NCBI GenBank assembly: GCA_003577145.1
Contig: QEUP01000022.1
Span: forward strand, 17,363-81,362
DNA from: Acidobacteriota bacterium
Lineage (GTDB): Bacteria; Actinomycetota; Acidimicrobiia; Acidimicrobiales; Microtrichaceae
Direction of reading: 5' to 3'
DNA length: 64,000 bases
A program made the translations under genes and the position numbers. Under the pieces are notes generated by a model, which did not search any database, was not told the origin of the DNA, and saw only the letters and a list, made by a program, of their open reading frames with translations. This document shows positions 34,237 to 43,321 of this stretch, in pieces (position 1 is the first letter of the stretch; the number at the start of each line of letters is the position of its first letter).

Positions 34237-34623
34237 ATGGCGCTCGTGCCCGTGTTCATCAGCTTCGACTACGACCATGACCTCGACTGCAAGAACCTGC
34301 TCGTTGGGCAGGCCAAGAACCCTGACACGCCCTTCGAGATCTCGGACCACTCGGTCAAGGTGGCCTCGCCCGGCTGGAAGGACGACGCTCGTCGCCGCAT
34401 CAAGAGGGTTCAGCAGGTCATCGTGATCTGCGGCGAACACACCCACACCGCCACCGGCGTGAATGAGGAGATCCGGATCGCTCGATCCGAGGGGAAGCCC
34501 TACTTCCTGCTGAACGGACGTCCGAACGGGACGGTCCGGAAGCCGACGGCCGCGCTCGACGGGGACAAGATCTACAAGTGGACGTGGGACAACCTCAAGA
34601 AGTTGATCGCCGGTGAGCGGTAG
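34237..34623 (+). CDS. TIR-like protein of the MTH538/DUF1863 (ThsB) family
   Basis: This 128-residue protein is nearly all a TIR-like flavodoxin fold: VFISFDYDHDLDCKNLL, NPDTPFEISDHS, VIVICGEHTHTATGVNEEI and KPYFLLNGR. This is the family of ThsB, the infection sensor of Thoeris, which makes a cyclic ADP-ribose-type signal from NAD. A Glu in GVNEEI (77/78) is at the catalytic position. AAGGAG lies eight bases before the ATG. No ThsA (SIR2- or Macro-SLOG effector) is nearby; instead a RipA-type membrane protein gene overlaps its 3' end by 11 bp and is the likely effector. Confidence 0.85.
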   Translation: MALVPVFISFDYDHDLDCKNLLVGQAKNPDTPFEISDHSVKVASPGWKDDARRRIKRVQQVIVICGEHTHTATGVNEEIRIARSEGKPYFLLNGRPNGTVRKPTAALDGDKIYKWTWDNLKKLIAGER

Positions 34624-35101
34624 CTCGTCGGTGGACCCGGTAGTCCTCGATCTCTACAAGGTGGCCGTCGAGCAGGTCGACCGGATCTCCGGTCGGCGAG
34701 CGACGGCGAACAGCTACTTCCTTACGATCAACACCGGTCTCGCAGCGTTCGTCGGCCTGTTGGCGGCCGCGACGGATGCGAGCAGCGAGGATCTGCCCAA
34801 GCCGGATGGAGTAGCGCTGCTCGCTACAGCTGGAGTCGGGGCCATCCTGTCGCTGACGTGGTGGCTGCTTCTCCGGAGCTACCGCGACCTGAATCGCGCC
34901 AAGTTCAAGGTCATCACGGAGATCGAGAAGGAGCACCTTCCCGTCAGGATCTTCGAACGCGAGTGGGAGTTCCTCAAGACCGACGAGTCGCTCCCCTGGT
35001 GGAAGGGACGCTACGCCGAGCTGGGGTTCGTCGAGCGCGTGGTCCCGCTGCTGTTCTTCGCGGTGTACTTGATGCTTGGGACGCGAGTGTTGATGTCGTG
35101 A
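34613..35101 (+). CDS. RipA-family-like integral membrane protein
   Basis: This 162-residue protein has helices near 35-52, 66-87 and 140-158. A basic cytoplasmic segment between them contains LLRSYRDLNRAKFKVI and a conserved-looking EREWEFL. The N-terminus DLYKVAVEQVDRISGRRATANSYF is typical of the RipA family of oligomeric membrane proteins that is often encoded next to DUF1863 TIR-like proteins. Its overlap with the TIR-like gene implies paired production; a TIR-product-gated membrane effector is a reasonable inference. The start is a GTG inside the upstream gene. Confidence 0.7.
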   Translation: MSGSSSVDPVVLDLYKVAVEQVDRISGRRATANSYFLTINTGLAAFVGLLAAATDASSEDLPKPDGVALLATAGVGAILSLTWWLLLRSYRDLNRAKFKVITEIEKEHLPVRIFEREWEFLKTDESLPWWKGRYAELGFVERVVPLLFFAVYLMLGTRVLMS

Positions 35102-35409
35102 CGTACCTGTCCGATGTCGCCGACGAGATCAAGCGGGAGCTGCCACCCGACGTGGTGCCGTCGGAAGACGCAGGCGATCTCATGCTGCTGTACGCGGTCC
35201 TTTGCCTCGCCGTCGGGCACGCGGTGACCGCAGAGAACGTTCATGATGCCTGGACAGCCTGGATGACCGCTCGCGGCCAAGAGCACGACTCGATGGTGCC
35301 GTTCGGCGACCTGGCGCCCGACGTGCAGCTCGAGGACGAGCCCTTTGTGCTGGCGATTCGGCGAGTCGCGGACAGGCTCGGCGCACCGGGCTCTGGGCGT
35401 GCTGAGTGA
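35098..35409 (+). CDS. Small RyR/DUF7701-like protein in the TIR operon
   Basis: This 103-residue protein is coupled to the membrane protein gene by a GTGA overlap. It is helical, and the C-terminal half (VHDAWTAWMTARGQEHDSMV, then PFGDLAPDVQLEDEPFVLAI) resembles the RyR-domain pattern and actinobacterial DUF7701 proteins. RyR domains occur as nucleotide or ligand sensors in bacterial conflict genes. I rate the resemblance as moderate. Operon position points to a role with the TIR-like and membrane proteins, for example ligand binding or immunity. Confidence 0.6.
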   Translation: MTYLSDVADEIKRELPPDVVPSEDAGDLMLLYAVLCLAVGHAVTAENVHDAWTAWMTARGQEHDSMVPFGDLAPDVQLEDEPFVLAIRRVADRLGAPGSGRAE

Positions 35410-35685
35410 GGGCTGCAAGAGGGGAGGCGCGCTTGGCCTTGTCCGTTGGCGAGACCCTTCCATTGGCTGCCACGTCTCCCGCTTGAAGGTGTGAGGCGAC
35501 GAGGATCCTCTAGCGGCGAGGGGAATCACACCGTTGTAGTCTGACCGTGTGCGTCGCCGGCAGCCCCTGACCTCAGCAAGCCGCGACTGTCACAGTCCCT
35601 GCGTAAGGTGGTCCAGCGCTCTCGGTAGGCCAGCGCGCGACCTGCGGCCTCCTCCTCAACACCCCGTCTGCAAAGGCGCCCGCCG

Positions 35686-37299
35686 ATGACTCTTGCTTCA
35701 TCCAGCGGCAACCGAGGCCGCACCCGTGCAGTTCCTCCGGTCGGCCGAACCCCGGATCCGAACACCCACCTCGCGAGGTTCGACCCCGCTACCTCACGCG
35801 TGATCGTCGACATTGAGGAGCGCCGTCGACGTACCGGTGAGGCGCTTGATCCGGCGCGACGAGCGGAGCTGGGCCAGTTCTTCACCCCGTCAGAGGTCGC
35901 TGCCTTCATGGCGGACATGTTCGAGGTGACCGACCGCCCAGCTCGACTCCTCGATCCTGGTGCTGGTGTCGGATCGCTGACAGCTGCGGTGACTGCCCGG
36001 TGGCAGCGTGAGCGGGGCGGACCGCTCGCCGTAACCGCAGTCGAGGCCGACCCCCTGCTGCACGAGCCGTTGGGGCGAACGATCGCCGAGCTCGGCAAGG
36101 TGCACCAAGTGAACGGCGCCGTGGTCGAGGGCGACTTCATCGAGTGGGCCGCAGGGCACGTCTCTGGCTTCGGAGCGCTGGAGGCCCCGAAGTTCGATCT
36201 CGTGGTCATGAACCCGCCGTACCGGAAGATCCACACGGCATCACACGAGCGGAGGACCCTCGCTGCGGCCGGTATCGAGGTCCCCAACTTGTACGCCGGA
36301 TTTGTCGCGCTCGCGGCCGAATTGCTCGACGACCAGGGTCAGCTAGTCGCGATCATCCCGCGGAGCTTCACGAACGGCCCGTACTTCCGCCGCTTCCGCA
36401 GGCTCCTGTTGGATCGCATCGGACTGCAACAGATCCATGTCCTCGACTCACGCGACGTCGCGTTCGCGGACAGCGCCGTGCTCCAGGAAAATGTCGTCAT
36501 CCGCGGGGTCCGCGGCGAGCGCTCAGCAGCGGTCGTGGTGTCGTCGAGCCGGTCGGCTGCCGAGCCTGTGACAACTCGAGAGGTTCCCTACTCCGAGGTG
36601 GTCCGCCCCGACGACCCCGAGACCTTCATCCACATCACGCTCGACGAGGCGTCAGCGGAGTTCGCTCGACAGGTGCTCGAGTTGCCATGTCGGCTTGCGA
36701 CGCTCGACCTCAGCGTTTCCACCGGTCCCGTCGTTGACTTCCGCGCGAAGGAACACCTACGGCAGACGCCAGGCGAGGACACCGTCCCGCTCATCTTCCC
36801 GGCGCACCTGCGGAAGGGGAGCGTGGTGTGGCCCCAGACGGAGGGCAAGAAGCCAAACGCCTTGGTGCGATGCGAAGCCACAGAGCGGAGCCTCATGCCA
36901 TCGGGGACCTATGTGCTGGTGAAGCGCTTCAGCTCAAAGGAGGAACGTCGTCGCATCACGGCGACGGTGGTCTCGGCGAGCGACCTCCCAGGCGACACAT
37001 TCGCCTTCGAGAACCACTTGAACGTCTTCCATCGGGCGGGCCAAGGACTTCCCGACCGGCTGGCAGCGGGGCTGGCCGCGTTCCTCAACACGACGACCGT
37101 CGATCAGTTCTTCCGCCAGTTCAACGGTCACACGCAGGTGAACGCCACTGACCTTCGCAATCTCCAGTATCCGACGATCGAGGAACTGGAGATGCTCGGC
37201 ATTCTGGCTGGCGACTGCCAGGACCAGCGGACACTCGATGCGATGGCTGCCGAGGTGCTCTCGACTTTCGTGGAGACGGCCGTCGCCCAGTCCGCCTGA
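35686..37299 (+). CDS. Adenine-specific DNA methyltransferase (type II, PstI/Eco57I-like)
   Basis: This 537-residue class I SAM-dependent methylase has motif I LLDPGAGVGSL near residue 87 and the N6-adenine motif NPPYRKIH near residue 172. A C-terminal target-recognition region follows (about 330-510; FENHLNVFH, FNGHTQVNATDLRNLQYP). Architecture matches the M subunits of PstI/BsuBI-like systems. A nuclease-like gene converges on it 38 bp away, so the two probably form a restriction-modification pair. The 276 bp upstream hold no gene I can identify. Confidence 0.85.
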   Translation: MTLASSSGNRGRTRAVPPVGRTPDPNTHLARFDPATSRVIVDIEERRRRTGEALDPARRAELGQFFTPSEVAAFMADMFEVTDRPARLLDPGAGVGSLTAAVTARWQRERGGPLAVTAVEADPLLHEPLGRTIAELGKVHQVNGAVVEGDFIEWAAGHVSGFGALEAPKFDLVVMNPPYRKIHTASHERRTLAAAGIEVPNLYAGFVALAAELLDDQGQLVAIIPRSFTNGPYFRRFRRLLLDRIGLQQIHVLDSRDVAFADSAVLQENVVIRGVRGERSAAVVVSSSRSAAEPVTTREVPYSEVVRPDDPETFIHITLDEASAEFARQVLELPCRLATLDLSVSTGPVVDFRAKEHLRQTPGEDTVPLIFPAHLRKGSVVWPQTEGKKPNALVRCEATERSLMPSGTYVLVKRFSSKEERRRITATVVSASDLPGDTFAFENHLNVFHRAGQGLPDRLAAGLAAFLNTTTVDQFFRQFNGHTQVNATDLRNLQYPTIEELEMLGILAGDCQDQRTLDAMAAEVLSTFVETAVAQSA

Positions 37300-37337
37300 C
37301 CTCTGAGGCCGCCCGGCCCGAAGTTGCTCCTGGCGAA

Positions 37338-38468
37338 TCAGTAGAGGCTCGGGAGCCCCTCGTCGCCGATCCTCTGCTTGAGTCGGTCGGGACCGCCATC
37401 TCGGAGGTGCTCGACGAGCTCAGGCAGCGTGCCGAACATCGCGGTGTTGTAGTAGGCGGCGATCTTCGTCTCCCGCGGTCGCGTTCGCGACTCGATGAAG
37501 TTGTCGTGCATGGAGAACATGTCCGTCCACCAGAACGCAACCGGGGCGAAGCGAACGGTGGGTGGTTCGACACGGTCGATGACCTGAGCGTGGAACAGGT
37601 AGACGGGGACCCCGTCCCGCGCGGCAACGGTCGTGATGTCGTCGCAATCGGATTGATCGAGCTGGAACGTTCCCATCTTCGCTCCGATGGCGTCACCCGA
37701 GATGTAGCTCTTGCCGGTCTTGAGCTCGATGGCGAAGACCAACTCGCCCGTCTCGGTCGACACGCCCTCGAAGTCGGCGGACGCCACCTTCGCAGCGATC
37801 GTGTCTGCGTCGCGCCGCACCAGCCGGGGCTCGTCTACCTCACGGAGCTCGATCGAGGGCACCTCGGGCGCGATCCGCTCGGTCCACGTCTCCATGATGA
37901 AGCGTGACGACGCGATCGATCGACCGAGCGACCGGAGGACCCGATCGCACCAGGTGCACAGCAACCACTGCCGCACGCGGAGATCTCGAACGAGGTTGCA
38001 GTGAGAACAGCGCCCCTCATGAGGCGTGCCCTCGAACACCGGCCCCTCGCCATCGAAGGAGTTGTTGACGAAGTCTCCGCAACAGGCGTCGCAGAGGAAG
38101 TGGGTGCAGAGGGTCACGTCCCACTGTGCGACGCCGTGCCGGGCGCATTCATATGGCGCCCAAGGATCGATTGCGAGCGCGAGGTCGTGGCTCTCGAGTG
38201 CATCGATGACGGCTCGCAGCGCGCCTGGTCCGAGCCCGGGCATCGCGAGCAGCTCGCGTTCGTTCCTCGTCAGTAGCTCATCGAGGTCGGTCAGTCCGTT
38301 GGCGTCGAGGACGCGCGTGACCCTCGGCGGCAAACCGAGGTCCCCAATCGTCGTCACGTCATCTGGCACGGACGGGAGTCTCTCAGATGCAGCAGCGTCG
38401 TCCAGGAACGCCAGCACATCCTCCACACACTTGCACCGGGGGTGTCCGGTTGGCGGCCGGGTGGTCAA
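37338..38468 (-). CDS. Predicted restriction endonuclease with HhH and zinc-finger-like regions
   Basis: In this 376-residue protein, residues about 40-95 form a helix-hairpin-helix unit like the RNA polymerase alpha C-terminal domain (TRVLDANGLTDLDELL, LLAMPGLGPGALRAV). Residues about 105-180 hold paired cysteines (CTHFLCDACC, CSHC, CTWC) likely to bind zinc. A PD-(D/E)xK-type core follows: ADFEGV then AIELKTG near 235-250. The core and the convergent methylase point to the cutting enzyme of a type II system. I do not know this architecture in a named enzyme. Confidence 0.65.
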   Translation of the reverse strand: MTTRPPTGHPRCKCVEDVLAFLDDAAASERLPSVPDDVTTIGDLGLPPRVTRVLDANGLTDLDELLTRNERELLAMPGLGPGALRAVIDALESHDLALAIDPWAPYECARHGVAQWDVTLCTHFLCDACCGDFVNNSFDGEGPVFEGTPHEGRCSHCNLVRDLRVRQWLLCTWCDRVLRSLGRSIASSRFIMETWTERIAPEVPSIELREVDEPRLVRRDADTIAAKVASADFEGVSTETGELVFAIELKTGKSYISGDAIGAKMGTFQLDQSDCDDITTVAARDGVPVYLFHAQVIDRVEPPTVRFAPVAFWWTDMFSMHDNFIESRTRPRETKIAAYYNTAMFGTLPELVEHLRDGGPDRLKQRIGDEGLPSLY

Positions 38469-38584
38469 CGGGATAGCCAGCGGGAGGCGCGGCGGGAGGT
38501 CGCCGGCCGGCTCCTGTTGCCTCCCGTTTGAGAAATTCGCGATCTATCGCGCGGTTTTCGGGGCCTTCAGGGGCCTACGTAGGC

Positions 38585-40929
38585 GTGCTGAGCATCGCGA
38601 AGTTCTCGTCGGCCCCCGATCCGGCGGCGTACTACCTGGAGGTCATCGCCAACGAGCGCGACGACTACTACCTCGCGTCGGGTGAGGCGCCGGGCCGGTG
38701 GATCGGCGCCGGGGCCGAGCGCCTCGGGCTGGCCGGGGCAGTCGAGGCCGACGCCCTCCGCTCGGTGATCGAGGGACGCGACCCGGCGTCGGGTGAGGCG
38801 CTCACCAGGTGGCGCAAGATCAAGGGATTCGACCTGACCCTGTCGGCCCCGAAATCGGTGTCGCTGCTGTGGGGCCTCGGCGACCAGGGCCTGGCCGCCG
38901 ACGTGGTGGCAGCGCACGACGCCGCTGTGACCGCGGCGGTGCGGTATCTGGAGGACGAGGCGTGCGTAGTCCGCCGTGGCAAGGCCGGCGCCGCCCGGCA
39001 TCGGGGCGGCGGGCTGGTGTCCGCGGCGTTCCGGCACCGGACGAGCAGGGAGGCCGACCCGAACCTCCACACGCACTTGGTGACCGCGAACATGGCCCTC
39101 GGCCCGGATGGCCGGTGGAGCGCGCTGCACACCCCGGCGATCTACCAGCACTCCAAGACGGCCGGGTTCGTCTACCAGGCTGTGCTGCGCCACGAGCTGG
39201 GCGAGCGTGTCGGTGTCGGGTTCGAGCCCTCGGTTCCGGGGGTGGGGGAGATCGTCGGGTTCTCGACGAAGATGCGCCGAGCGTTCAGTCGCCGCCGAAT
39301 CGAGATCGAAGTGGTGATGGCCGCACACGGTGTGCGCTCTGCGCACGGGGCGCAGGTGGCCACGCTCGATAGCCGCCCGGCCAAGCCCGAGATGGTCGAT
39401 GAGGAGATCCTGCGGGAAGGGTGGCGACGACGGGCTGCCGAGGTCGGCTTCACCGGCAAGGTCCCTACCGGCACGCACCGCCCGGTCGTGGCGTCGGACG
39501 ACCGGCTCGGCGCGTTGCTGACCGAGCAGGACGCCACGTTCGACCGTCGCCAGGTGATCCGGGCCGTCGCCGAGACCGCCACCCAAGGACTGGACTACGA
39601 CGCGATCCGCCGGCGAGCCGACCACTACCTCGGCAGCGACGCTGTCGTCGACGTCGCGGCTGGGTGTTGGACGACCCCCGAGATGCTGGCGCTCGAAGCC
39701 GACGTGCTCAGCCGTGCCATCGACGGACCCAGAACCGTTCCCGTCGACCCCCGATCGTTGATGCTCGCGGTCAGAGCCCGGCCGTCGATCAGCATCGAAC
39801 AGGCCCTTGCCGTCAAGCGCGTGACCGTCACCGACGCGCCCGTGGCTGTGATCATCGGCCAAGCAGGCACCGGCAAGACCTTCGCCCTCGACGCTGCCCG
39901 CGACGCCTGGCACCGCACCGGACTGCGGGTTCGCGGCGCTGCCCTCGCTGCCAAGGCAGCGCGCGGGCTCCAGTCCGGGTCGGGCATCCCGAGCCAGACG
40001 ATCGCCTCACTGCTCCAGGACCTCGACTCGGGCCGAGACCGGCTGTACCGGACGGACGTGCTGGTCCTCGACGAGGCCGGAATGGTCGGCACCCGTGAGC
40101 TCCACCGGCTCATCGAGCACACCGCCAAGGCGGGGGCGAAGCTGGTCCTCGTCGGCGATCCGAAGCAGCTCGCCGAGATCGAAGCGGGTGGTCTGTTCGC
40201 CTCGCTCGCCCGACGCCTCGGCCACGCAGAGCTCACCGAGAACCGGCGACTCACGGACCGCGCCCAGCGAGCGACGGCCAGTGCGCTGCGCGATGGCCAC
40301 ACCGATCGGGCCTTGTTGCGCATGGAGCAGAGTGGGTCGCTCACCCTCGGCGACAACGCCGATCGCGTCCATGCCCAGATGGCCGAGGACTGGTACCTCA
40401 GCCGCACCACCGGCCGTGACACCGTGATGTTGGCGCTGCACCGCAGCGACGTCGCCGACCTCAATCAACGAGCGCGGCTGCACCTCATCGCCAACAACCG
40501 ACTCGGCCCGGTCGTGCTCGACTCCGAGGACCTCGAGCTGCGCGTCGGCGACCGGGTCCTGGCGCTGCGCAACGACCGCAAGATCGGCATCGTCAACGGC
40601 ACCATCGGCACCGTCACCGGTGCCGACCACGACGCAATCCATATCGAGACCAGCGACGGCGACCGCCTCGCCGTGCCGATCGACTACATCGCAGCGGGCC
40701 ACCTGACCCACGGCTACGCCATGACCATCCACAAGAGCCAGGGCATGGCGACGACACCCTCCACAAGGAAGCCGGCTACACCTCGATCACCCGAGGACGC
40801 GAACGCAACCACGTGTACGCCGTCGCCGCCCAAGAACCTGCCACCCGCCCGGCCGATGACCTCCGCCGAGCCCTCGCTGTCAGCACCGCCAAGCAGACCG
40901 CCCATGACCGCGGAGGCCTCGGCCTGTGA
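38585..40929 (+). pseudogene. MobF (TrwC/TraI-like) relaxase-helicase, frameshifted
   Basis: The N-terminal relaxase domain has the paired tyrosines (AAYYLE at 15-17, DDYYLAS) and the histidine triad (ADPNLHTHLVTANM). A superfamily I helicase follows, with GQAGTGKT, VLVLDEAGMVG and LVGDPKQLAEIEAGG. It would nick oriT and lead the strand in conjugation. Compared with the intact homolog at 57041-59401, 25 nt are missing just after HKSQGM (near 40747). The frame shifts and the last helicase motif (YTSITRGR, still encoded in the other frame to 40929) is lost. The GTG at 38585 aligns with the homolog's start. Confidence 0.85.
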
Positions 40930-41144
40930 CCCGCCGAACCCCTGTCGGGCCGTCGAAGGGCCAGCTCGAGCTGAGCCTCGACGAGCAGGCACACCCGCAG
41001 GTCGAGTACGCCCGCGCCCTGCGACGCGCCGCCGGACTTCCCGACTCGCTCATCGCCCCTGAGTTGATCGTGAAGGTACGAGCGATCCTCGAAGCGGACC
41101 GACGTCCGTCAGAGCGAGAGCCCTCTCGGCGGTTGGCGAGTTGA
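40926..41144 (+). CDS. Small gene coupled to the relaxase (72 aa)
   Basis: The GTG overlaps the original relaxase stop (GTGA). The C-terminal half (YARALRRAAGLPDSL, VKVRAILEADRR) matches in pattern the 56-aa product at 59398-59568 after the second relaxase (AREVRVSNGLPASL, RVQRVLESLGR). So it is a conserved relaxase-linked small protein, possibly DNA-binding or a mobilization accessory. There is no recognised family. Confidence 0.6.
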   Translation: MTRRTPVGPSKGQLELSLDEQAHPQVEYARALRRAAGLPDSLIAPELIVKVRAILEADRRPSEREPSRRLAS

Positions 41145-41190
41145 GTGGGCTCGGACACGCCACCTCGAGAATCCGCGCCAGACTCGTCGG

Positions 41191-41841
41191 ATGGCCAGAT
41201 TCCTGCGGAGGTTCTCGCAGGGGCCGCCGCCAGTGGCGACGGCCCCCACCGAGCGCGAAATCATGAGCCTGATGGAGCCCGCCGCTCAGCGGGCAGCGAT
41301 CGATCTGTACGTGCTCTCTCACGGTCGCCCGGGCCAGCCCCTCGAGAGGACGGAGTTCTACGAGGTCACCTTCGTCCAGTTCCTGTACCAGTACCTGCTG
41401 ATGTCCCCCACGTTCGCCCAGGAACAGGTCCTCTGGGAGGTGCCGTACAAGCCGACGAGTACGCAGGGGCATCCGTTTCAGGTGGACCTCGAAATTCGCA
41501 GACCGGGTAACACCGGGTGGCAGCGCATGATGATCGAGGTCGGTCAGTTCACTACGGCCAAGCTCAAGGATGACTCGGAGAAGCTCCGGATCTTGACGCA
41601 TCAAGGGAACCCTGTCCCCGGCGAGAAGCGTGTGCTCCTGTACTGGCTGGGAGCCGATGCTCCAAGGACAGATGTTGCGGTCCGCCAACTGGTGCGGACA
41701 CGCCAGAATCGGGCCCAGAACGTGGCTCGGATCGGGCCGAATCGGATTCGCCCACTTTGGGTGCGCGGCTTCGAGCTCTTCACGCCAGCGAGTTCTTCCG
41801 GCGTTCAGTTCAGCGCGGTGATGGTCGAGGTGCTGCCTTGA
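41191..41841 (+). CDS. Unknown cargo protein, possible nuclease fold
   Basis: This 216-residue soluble protein has residues about 65-145 (EFYEVTFVQFLYQYLLM, VPYKP, HPFQVDLEIRR, MMIEVGQFTTAKLKDDSEKL) that could be a PD-(D/E)xK-like core, with Asp in QVD and Glu in IEV, but the Lys position is Gly. I do not recognise the family. It sits between the relaxase block and the recombinase, a usual place for cargo. Confidence 0.55.
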   Translation: MARFLRRFSQGPPPVATAPTEREIMSLMEPAAQRAAIDLYVLSHGRPGQPLERTEFYEVTFVQFLYQYLLMSPTFAQEQVLWEVPYKPTSTQGHPFQVDLEIRRPGNTGWQRMMIEVGQFTTAKLKDDSEKLRILTHQGNPVPGEKRVLLYWLGADAPRTDVAVRQLVRTRQNRAQNVARIGPNRIRPLWVRGFELFTPASSSGVQFSAVMVEVLP

Positions 41842-41881
41842 TCGGTCGCTGGAGGTAACTGCGCTAGGGGCAGCGGGACAC

Positions 41882-43288
41882 CTACGCCCTGGGCTCGACC
41901 TCCAGGCGGCCCGGGTCGAAGGCTCGCTTCCTGCTTCTCGCCGGGTTGACGACGATCGGATGCAGTAGGGCTTCGATCAGCCGTCGTTGGAAGTCGATGC
42001 CTCGCTCCTCCCAGGCGTCGACGAGTTCCTCGTAGGTGCCGGGGACCTCGGCGAGAACCCGGGTGCCGGTTCGGTTCGCGATCTGCGCTTCGACCTCGCG
42101 AGCCTCGTCGTCGAGGCGGTCCTTGTGGGTGCGGAAGCTGGCGCGGTCGATGTCGCCATCGGTGTACAGGTCGATCAAGCGCTGCCGCCGCTCGTCGATG
42201 TCCCGCAGGGACTCCAGGAGCGATCCGTCGCCCTCGTCCTCGTCGCCTGTGTCGAGGCGGGCCATCGCAGCTCGGGTGACGGGGTCGGCGAGCATCCCGC
42301 AGATCAGGTCGCGGACGTAGTCCTCGAGCTGCGGGGCGCGGATGCTGACCCGGCCGCAGCCGTCGAGGCCCGGCCCGTTCCGGCAGGCGTAGGTTCGTCG
42401 TCCGCCCTCGCGCTGAAGCGACCGCATCCGCCCTCCGCACAGCCCGCAGCGCATCAGGCTCGTCAGCGGATAGGTCCGGCCCTTGCGGGGTTTCGCCTGC
42501 TTCGGTGCCAATGCCACGACGAGCGCCTGGTGCTGCTCCTCGGTGATGATCGGCTCCCATTGGCCCTTGGCGACCACCACGCCCTTGTGCTCGCGCAAGC
42601 CGGCGATCCGCCCGGACGTCAGGATCGATGTGATCGTCGTGACCGTCCACGGGCGACCGGTCACCGTCGGCACGCCCTGGATGTTCCAGTCGGTGCAGAT
42701 GCTCCACACCGACTCGGCGGCGAGGATCCGTTTGGCGGCTTCGTGGATGCGGGCGACCTCCTCTGGGACGTGCTCGGTCATGTTGTAGTTCCAGCCGTAG
42801 GCCCGCCGCCCTGCGATGCGCGGGACGCCCTCGCGTGCCTCCCGGGCACGCACGGCCAGCATCCGGTCGGAGGTCTTCTTCGATTCCTCCCGGTCCATTG
42901 CCGAACGGATGCCGATCTCGAACTCGCTCACCCAACCATCGGTGGTTGCCACCGCCTTGTCCGGATCGCGGCCGGCGGTCTCGAAGGCGTCGACCAGCGG
43001 CGCCCAGCCGGGACCGCCGCCACGGGAGAGCCGGTCGGTCTTGTAGGCGATCACGCAGTCGACCTCACCGGCGCGGATCAGCTCGAGCAGCTCGCCGAAC
43101 TTCGGGCGGCTCCGGCCCCGGTTCCGGTAGCCAGAAGTCGATGGCGGTTCGACCAGCTCGACGACCACGTCGACCTTCAACCGCTTCGCCGCCTCCCGGC
43201 ACGCTTCGATCTGCACGTCGAGGGACGCAGACCCGTCGCGTGTGATCGACTGGCGTGCATACAGGGCCGCTCGGTGTTTCGTTGTCAT
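41882..43288 (-). CDS. Large serine recombinase (integrase) of element 1
   Basis: This 468-residue large serine integrase has a catalytic domain starting RAALYARQSITRDGSASLD with the nucleophile Ser, then DRLSRGG and the DREESKKTSDR helix. A recombinase domain (about 155-260), a zinc ribbon (CGLCGG ... CRNGPGLDGCG, near 290-330) and a C-terminal coiled region follow. Its start is 22 bp from the right attachment core at 43311, the standard int-att layout. It is about 65-70% identical by eye to the recombinase at 62412-63848. Confidence 0.93.
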   Translation of the reverse strand: MTTKHRAALYARQSITRDGSASLDVQIEACREAAKRLKVDVVVELVEPPSTSGYRNRGRSRPKFGELLELIRAGEVDCVIAYKTDRLSRGGGPGWAPLVDAFETAGRDPDKAVATTDGWVSEFEIGIRSAMDREESKKTSDRMLAVRAREAREGVPRIAGRRAYGWNYNMTEHVPEEVARIHEAAKRILAAESVWSICTDWNIQGVPTVTGRPWTVTTITSILTSGRIAGLREHKGVVVAKGQWEPIITEEQHQALVVALAPKQAKPRKGRTYPLTSLMRCGLCGGRMRSLQREGGRRTYACRNGPGLDGCGRVSIRAPQLEDYVRDLICGMLADPVTRAAMARLDTGDEDEGDGSLLESLRDIDERRQRLIDLYTDGDIDRASFRTHKDRLDDEAREVEAQIANRTGTRVLAEVPGTYEELVDAWEERGIDFQRRLIEALLHPIVVNPARSRKRAFDPGRLEVEPRA

Positions 43289-43310
43289 AGATAGTCAAAG
43301 AGTACTGAGT

Positions 43311-43321
43311 TGACGAATACG
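43311..43321 (+). other. Right attachment core of element 1
   Basis: TGACGAATACG is followed directly by a hyuB 3' end in the same register as in intact HyuB (TNTKNTPIEALE). To its left is a non-hyuB arm (AGTCAAAGAGTACTGAGT) leading to the recombinase start. AGTCAA also follows core 1 at the left junction. This is the expected attR (or shared att) arrangement. Confidence 0.7.

Larger units (their letters stand above)
32507..43321. mobile_element. Integrative mobilizable element 1 in hyuB
   Basis: Boundaries are the attachment cores in hyuB on the left and beside the recombinase on the right. It holds a hyuB 3' end, a defence-like cargo (pPIWI-associated-nuclease-like protein, TIR-like protein, RipA-type membrane protein, small RyR/DUF7701-like protein, methylase and nuclease), a frameshifted MobF relaxase and a large serine recombinase. 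No type IV secretion genes are present, so transfer would need a helper. The exact left edge depends on which of three cores was used last. Confidence 0.7.

Noticed and set aside
38469..38584. Inverted repeat CGCGAT-CT-ATCGCG as oriT of element 1.
   Set aside because: It is one short palindrome without the repeat cluster seen upstream of the intact relaxase; too weak to annotate.
40747..41062. Continuation of the first relaxase frame to 41062 as a novel C-terminal domain.
   Set aside because: It is Pro/Arg/Ala-rich out-of-frame translation after the 25-nt deletion; the real C-terminus is readable in the other frame.
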